Position numbers and translations under genes: made by a program. A DNA stretch of 64,000 nt, taken from Sesamum alatum. Lineage: Eukaryota > Streptophyta > Magnoliopsida > Lamiales > Pedaliaceae. Location of the stretch: contig JACGWO010000011.1 of NCBI GenBank assembly GCA_034509735.1, positions 12,123,866 through 12,187,865 on the forward strand. The letters run 5' to 3'. The notes below the pieces were generated by a model that worked only from the letters and a program-made list of their open reading frames with translations, was not told where the DNA came from and did not search any database. The first letter of the stretch is position 1, and each line of letters begins with the position of its first letter. Below are positions 58,129 to 64,000 of the stretch, piece by piece.

Positions 58129-58581
58129 GGATTAAAGGCATTTTTTGGTTCGGTAACTTAGGTATTTGGCATTTTTGTCCTTTAACATTCTAGGGTAGCA
58201 TTTTGGTCCTGCATCTTTTTAATTCCTGCAATTTTAGTCCTTTTGTTCACAGGAGTTCACCTCCACCGGCGAGAAGGGTGAACTCCCGCAAGAACATGAC
58301 TTAAATCGCGAAAATCAGAAAGATGCAGGACCAAATTGCTACCCTAGAAAGTTAAAGGACATAAATGTTGTTAGAAATGGGTCAATAGGAACAAAAGCCC
58401 CAAATTTAAAAGGTCACGTGAGAGGCATATGCATTTTTCCGGCGAGAAGGTTAAATGCCGGCGAAAAAAGGATTAAAATCATGAAAACTAAAAAGATACA
58501 GAACCAAAATGCTACCATAGAAAATTAAAGGACCAAAACGTCAAATAACCTAAGTTACTAAACTAAAACTACATTTAAGCC
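58129..58581. mobile_element. Non-autonomous Mutator-like element, TTTTTGGTCC subfamily, copy 2
   Basis: The left GGATTAAAGGCATTTTTTGG and right CTAAAACTACATTTAAGCC are inverse. A perfect 9-bp duplication TAATCTTTA lies at 58120-58128 and 58582-58590. The interior is closely similar to 31646-32083 (CTAGGGTAGCATTTTGGTCC, AGGTGAACTCC-like blocks). Confidence 0.87.
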
Positions 58582-58590
58582 TAATCTTTA

Positions 58591-59721
58591 TGTTTCTGTG
58601 ATTGAAACATTAGTATATACAATTAGATTTCAAACAAATTGATAATAAGTATTTTAATTGATAGGAAACTATTTAATTCTTTTTTTGGTATTCACTTTCC
58701 AACTTTAATTGGTACTTTTAAATTGAAAAAGATTCCTTAGCATTGAAATTTTGCATTTCGTATTCACTAATCATTATATTTAATCATTTTGTATCAAAGT
58801 TAATGTGAAAATAAAAATAAAAATATTCAAGAATCAAATATTAAAATAAAATTATTTTTAATAAAAATGATCAATTTTTATTTGTAGGTTTTATTATACT
58901 TATTTTCCATTTTTAAAATTTGTTTTATTTTTTGTCATAGTATCTCTGTGTATGTTACAATTTTTCTTTTACTACTATATCTTCACTGCCATTTTTTTTT
59001 AATTTATTGACATTGAATGATTTTTAAATTAACTATTTATTAACTATTGTTCATAAAAATGTAATCTAATTGGACCATAGTATTAGTATTTGTATTGCAA
59101 GAACCCCATATATAAAGTATGCCAATTATATTTCATATCAACTTTTAAATATTGCCAAAGTATTGTTTACATATGCTTTCTTAACTTCTAAAATTTGAAA
59201 TATTATTGTATAAAATATTATTTTTTCCTTTATATTGCAATTTTAATTTCATATATTTTAGTTTGCCTTCTTGATCTTATTCATGTGCATCTAATTGGTA
59301 TACCCTATTTCTTATAAAATAATATATTATGTTACAAATTAATCTTGGATGTCATATATATTTGTTGTTTTAATATTTTTGTGCTATTAATATAAAAAAA
59401 AAATAGATGTACTCATGTAAAAGGAATAATGCGCATTCAAAATTATCTAATACTAATAAGGAATCAAATAGTCAGAGATTCACTAAATAATTGAATTTTT
59501 ATAAGAAATTTTCATTTAATAATAGTGCTTATACGAATAAGTAATTGAATTTTTATAAGCAATTTCTATTTAAGAATTTTCATATATAAAGTTTTATTCT
59601 TAGTACTCATACTTTTTTATAAATTTATTCCTGAAAAAATATATTTCTCTTTGGCTTATTTATTTATTTATCATATTTTATTTCTCGTTTAGACATAATT
59701 AACTCATTTTCTATTTCTTAT
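58591..59721. other. Intergenic, very AT-rich
   Basis: Long A/T runs with no coding content. The sequence ends where the copia LTR begins. Confidence 0.4.
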
Positions 59722-60067
59722 TGAAAGCTTGAGAGAATGAAAAATGGAGTTTGCGCAACCATGGTTTCTAAAAGAAGGAGAGAAAATTTCTTGTATTCAT
59801 CGATTCTTCTTTCACAAAGATACAGAGCTGTATTTATAGACGTATTAACACTTCTAATTACTGCTTAACCACCTAACCGCTAATTAACAACCTAACAGCT
59901 GCTTAGCTCAACAAACTAACTGGTAAAACGCATTCTCACTTAAAGAGTTGCTAGTGTGCTTTAAATACATATGAGTGTGCATTATGAAAAGAAACGTGTT
60001 CAGACTTCCTAAAGCTGAAAGTGCTGATGATACAAATGCGTCTTCTCCATTTTAGCCAATTCGTTCA
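59722..60067 (-). repeat. Probable 3' LTR of the copia element
   Basis: Directly after the purine tract (TTGAGGGGGGAG, minus strand, about 60068-60079) the sequence starts TGAACGAATTGG. It contains a good TATA (TCTATAAATACAG near 59827-59840) and would end CAAGCTTTCA at 59722. The outer end is inferred from TG...CA and length only. Confidence 0.6.
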
Positions 60068-60075
60068 CTCCCCCC

Positions 60076-63000
60076 TCAAGGTGGATTTGGTGGCAAGTCC
60101 ACCAAGCCCAACTTGGCAACTATTTGTATGAACTGAGGTCCTGGTAATATCTTGGTGAATACATCTGCCAACTGGTCTTTGGAAGATACATGTTGAGGCT
60201 CTATGAATCCTGCCTTGTAGTGATCCCTCACCAAATGGCAATCGATCTCAAGATGTTTGGTCCGTTCGTGGAATACTGGATTGGCAACAATGTGGAGTGC
60301 CGCCTGGTTGTCGCAACGTAGTGGAATCGAAGTTGGGACAGGTACGTGCAAATCTTGAAGTAAATTTGATACCCAAACTATCTCGAACGCAGTGGAACCC
60401 AAGCTGCGGTATTCTGCCTCCACAGTGGACCTGGAAACAGTGTTCTGCTTCTTGGTTTTTCAAGAGATTAATGCTGATCCGAGGAATAGGCAGTAGCCAG
60501 TCAAGGACCTTTGTGTATCTATGCATGATGCCCAATCTGCATCACAGTATGCTACTAATTCATTTGGTCCATTGGCAGGAAAGAACAACCATTTACTTGT
60601 TGTAAGTATCGTAGTAAATGAAGGACTGCATCCCAATGTTGTTGGCAAGGTGTCTGATAAACTGGCTTAGTTGTTGAGCCGCATGGCATACGTCGGGTCT
60701 TGCAAAACCTAAATACCAAATTTTCCCAATTAGTCGCCTGTATGAATCTGGTTGTGAAAGGGCGTTACCTGCTTCTGAGGTGAATTTAATTCCAGTTGGT
60801 AGTGGTGTAGTTGCGGCCCTGGCTTGTGTTACTCCAGTGTCGGCTAGTAGGTCTTTGATGTATTTGGTTTGGGTGACCGCCATACCTTGTTGACTTCTAG
60901 CTATTTCAAGTCCTAGGAAGTACTTAGCCACTCCTAGGTCCTTGATTGAAAAGTGGTTGTCCAGGTACGACTTAGTGCCTTGGATGGCAGTCTCGGATGG
61001 GCCTGCAATTAGGATGTCATCCACATATACGAGTAAAACAAGTAAACTTGTAGGTGTGTCCTATGTAAAGAGATAATAGTCATAGCTGGACTGTTTGAAC
61101 CCGAATGCAGCAATTTTGGTGGTGAACTCGGCATTCCATTGTCGAGACGCCTATTTCAAACCATAAATGGATCGTTTAAGTTTACAGACATGACCATCTG
61201 GGACTTGATACCCTTCTGGTGGAATCATGTAGAGTTCTTCATCTAGGTAGCCGTGTAAGAATGCGTTATTGAAATCGATATGGTGTAGATGCCAATTCTG
61301 AGCTGCTGCCACTGCTAGAACAAGTCTGATTGTTACCGCTTTGGCAATCGGAGAAAAAAACTGTCTACATAGTCGACACCTTCAACTTGATTGTAGCCTT
61401 TGGCCACCAATCGTGCTTTGTGATTGTTTACTGTCCCATCAGCATTAAACTTGAGCTTGTAAATCCATTTGCTCCCAATTGCATGTTTGTCATGGGCAAG
61501 GGGGTGATCTCCCAATTTTGTTGTTCTCCAATGTTGCGATTTCATGCTGCATTGCTTTCCTCCAATCCTCATGTTTGCAAGCTTGTGTGTAATTCGTAGG
61601 TTCCTGCATATTGGCCAAACAAGACACAAAACAAGCATGTGCAGTAGTATATGATGGAATAAGAGTATTGTTAGGATTAGTAGCTGCATAGGTGCAATCA
61701 AAGTCTTACATCCAAGATGGTCTGGCAGATTGCCTTGTGGATCTCCTAAGCTGTAAAACAAGTTCTATCTTAGTGCCAACTGACTGGTTTATTTCTGGTA
61801 ATGAATCAGTGTTACTCTCTAATCTGTCACTAGGTTCCTCATCCTCAAAATTAGTTGCTAGTGGGCATGTCACCGGATCAAGATGTCTACCCACATAAGG
61901 AAAAACATTCTCGTGAAAGACAACATCTCGTGAGATAATTAGGGTTTTAGACTTAAGATCAAACACCTTATAACCCTTTTGACCTGGTGCATATCCAACC
62001 AGTATCCCTTTTGTGGCCTTAGCATCAAATTTTCCTTTGTTGGGTCGTGTATTAGTTGCAAAACACAGGGTTCCAAAGATTGTCATATGTTCATAGTAGG
62101 TTCCTTATTATGCAGTACTGAATATGGAGATTTCCAATTTAATGTTTGAGTGGGTAATCTATTTACAATGTAAGTGGCTGTGACTAAGGCTTCGGACCAA
62201 AACATACTAGGGACGTTAGATTGGAAAATCAAGGCCCTTGCTATTTCCAAGATATGTTTATGTTTTCTTTCAACTATTTCGTTCTGTTGTGGTGTGTATA
62301 CATGTGCCTTTTGATGTAGTATACCTTCTTTATGCATAAAATCTTGACAATCATGGCTGATAAATTCAGTGCCATTGTCACTTCTAAAAGCCTTGATCCT
62401 TTTGTTAAATTGTGTAAGGACCATCTTATGGAATCGTTTTTAAGATAGGAAGTGCTTGCCCTTTATTTTTCATAAGAAATGTCCAAGTACTCCTACTACA
62501 ATCATCTACCAAAGTAAGCATGTACGTGCATTGAGATAAGGAGTGCTGATTGTAAGGCCCCCATATGTTTATGTGGACAAGATCAAACACATCATCAACT
62601 TTATTTTGACTAACAGGAAAACTCAATCTATGTTGTTTTGCCAACGGACAGACTTCACACATGTCTAAGGTTATTTTATTTCCTTTCAGAAAATGCAAAT
62701 GATTCAATACAAGTGTAGAGGTGTGTCCCAGCCTCTTGTGCCAAAAATTAACATTGTCTGTATTAACAGTAAGTCCTATCTCATTAGAGAGCTGTTCATA
62801 GTGACTAATAGTATGCGGTTTGAAAGAATCAACATCAAGAATGTATAGTTTCCCCATCACCCTTCCTACAGCCATAATCTTGTTATCACAGTGTGAAGGG
62901 AAGAACCTGAAGCATATGTTGGCATTATCACATAATTTGTTTACTGATAACAGATTGAATTTTAGTGTGGAAACATGCAATACATCATCAAGTTTCAGGT

Positions 63001-63304
63001 CATTTTGCAATGCAACTGTTCCAATAGTTTCTACCCTTTGTTTTGAGCCATCAACTAAGTGCACATACATAGCAGAATGTCTTCTAGCAGAACGTTTAAA
63101 CATACCAATGTCATTACACATATGTGAGGTTGCCCCACTATCAATTATCCATGCTTTTGAACATTCAGTAACAGAATAAGACAGATATTTACCTGCATAG
63201 CTGTCAAACTCTTCAAAACTGTCATCTGAATGTTCTTCCTCATTCTTTTCCAGCAGCCTTCTCAGTCTTGTTCTGAGGTATTCTGAGATTGCTTCTTCAT
63301 CCAT
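60076..63304 (-). pseudogene. pol of the copia element
   Basis: Protease (IIDSGATSHMCND near 63145) and a GAG-pre-integrase region with FWHKRLGHTS near 62740. The integrase core has FRSDNGTEF near 62370 and YTPQQNEIVERKH. Reverse transcriptase begins near 61490 (SKWIYKLKFNADGTVNNHKA) with catalytic YVDDILIAG near 61010. RNase H ends with YCDADWASCIDTQRS and VEAEYRSLG, and the tail is near 60080. Frames change near 62425, 62085 and 61760. Stops replace a Trp in SALIS*KTKKQ and a Gln in SIYGLK*AS. Confidence 0.9.
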
Positions 63305-63409
63305 GGCATTCTCAACAGATTCTGCATCTGTAGTCAGGCTTGCAGTCGAGCTTAAAATTCTACTTGTGCTGGATGATCCTTTCTTACGTTATTCAATCAG
63401 CCCCTTGTA

Positions 63410-64000
63410 CAAGTCAGGGTAGCCTTAAATTTCAAAGCACTGCTCCTTTGTGTGTCCATTCTTTTTGCAGTGTAAACAATACAACGCCCTATTTCGCAGT
63501 CCTTTTTTTCCATTGTTCCTTACCATTAGTTTTCTGGAAGCCTTTAGCTTGCATTGCCATATTTTGGGAGGAAGCTGCATATTGGGAGCTCACCTCCCTA
63601 TGCCTTTCAACTCTTAATACTATGGCGTATGCTTTAGAAACACTCGGTAGAGGCTCCATCATTAAAATCTGGTTCCGAATGTTGTCAAAAGAGTCATCAA
63701 GTCCCATTAGAAATTGCGTGAGACGATCTTGTTGATACAAATATGCTATTTCTTTGGAAGCTCCCCCGCTACTAGACGGAATCGCCACCAAACAATTTAG
63801 TTCATCCCATAGGGTTTTCAAATTTATCAAAATATGCGGACACTATGAGATCCCCTTGTGTTGCAAATGCAATTTCCCTCTGCAACTGATAGACCATGGG
63901 CCACTACTAACCCCATACCTTGTTTCCAATTCCACCCATAAATCCCTGGTTGTCTCAATATACAAGAAGGATTCCACGATGTCCTTAGACATCGAATTGA
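63410..64000 (-). pseudogene. gag of the copia element, partial
   Basis: A UBN2/copia-type gag (LWDELNCLVAIP, QFLMGLDDSFDNIRNQI, MEPLPSVSKAYAIVLR) and a CCHC zinc knuckle CLHCKKNGHTKEQC near 63425-63480. Upstream pieces (MSKDIVESFLYIETTRDLW) are in shifted frames up to the window end. Confidence 0.85.

Larger units (their letters stand above)
59722..64000 (-). mobile_element. Ty1/copia retrotransposon, decayed, cut by the window end
   Basis: Reading minus from the window end: gag, zinc knuckle, protease, integrase, reverse transcriptase, RNase H, PPT, 3' LTR. The order INT before RT defines copia. Stops and frameshifts occur throughout. The 5' LTR lies beyond 64000, so LTR identity and target duplication cannot be checked. 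Confidence 0.9.

Noticed and set aside
1..64000. tRNA, rRNA or other structured RNA genes
   Set aside because: Reading both strands I saw no convincing cloverleaf with A and B boxes and no rRNA-like conserved block. A covariance-model scan would be needed to exclude them.

Overview
This is nuclear DNA from a flowering plant, very probably a eudicot. It has long AT-rich intergenic stretches, spliced genes with GT/AG introns, plant retrotransposons (Ty3/gypsy and Ty1/copia), CACTA elements and many small inverted-repeat elements. The closest remembered relatives of its plastid RNA polymerase gene are asterid (tobacco-type), so an asterid is the best guess, at low confidence.

Three host genes stand out. 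(1) Positions 842-1761, minus strand: a secreted glycine-rich protein whose reading frame breaks once inside the glycine repeats. (2) Positions 3868-17828, minus strand: a 19-exon gene for the phage-type, nucleus-encoded plastid RNA polymerase (RPOT3/RpoTp). All exons and splice phases fit one continuous protein except for a single extra base in an A-run of exon 1. Its N-terminus appears to start at a CTG codon 34 codons before the first in-frame ATG. (3) Positions 45609-48787, plus strand: a two-exon LRR receptor-like kinase of subfamily XII type with a non-RD (HCD) kinase. A possible terminal exon of an unknown gene lies near 364-461, and a decayed GRF-zinc-finger gene at 52873-53443.

Most of the rest is mobile DNA. 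A Tat-lineage Ty3/gypsy element (19577-28998) has both LTRs, a PBS, gag-PR-RT-RH-archaeal RH-INT, a 44-bp tandem repeat, a spliced antisense gene with a gypsy-type transposon (PF04195-like) domain, a PPT and many inactivating lesions. Its 5' LTR has lost the TATA box that the 3' LTR keeps. The element sits inside an older Tourist/Harbinger-like element that still shows TAA target duplications. A Ty1/copia element on the minus strand (59722 to the window end) is cut by the window edge. Two defective CACTA elements (38953-41581 and 53959-57947) keep CACTA termini, perfect 3-bp target duplications and transposase fragments.

The most striking unexplained structure is a set of at least eleven short terminal-inverted-repeat elements scattered over the whole window. 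Most begin GGGTAAATTA, GGGATAATTA or a relative, end with the inverse, and are flanked by 9-bp target duplications, many of them perfect. That pattern indicates non-autonomous Mutator-like elements in several subfamilies. Some lie in a host intron and some are nested in other elements. Together they explain much of what looks like featureless intergenic DNA.
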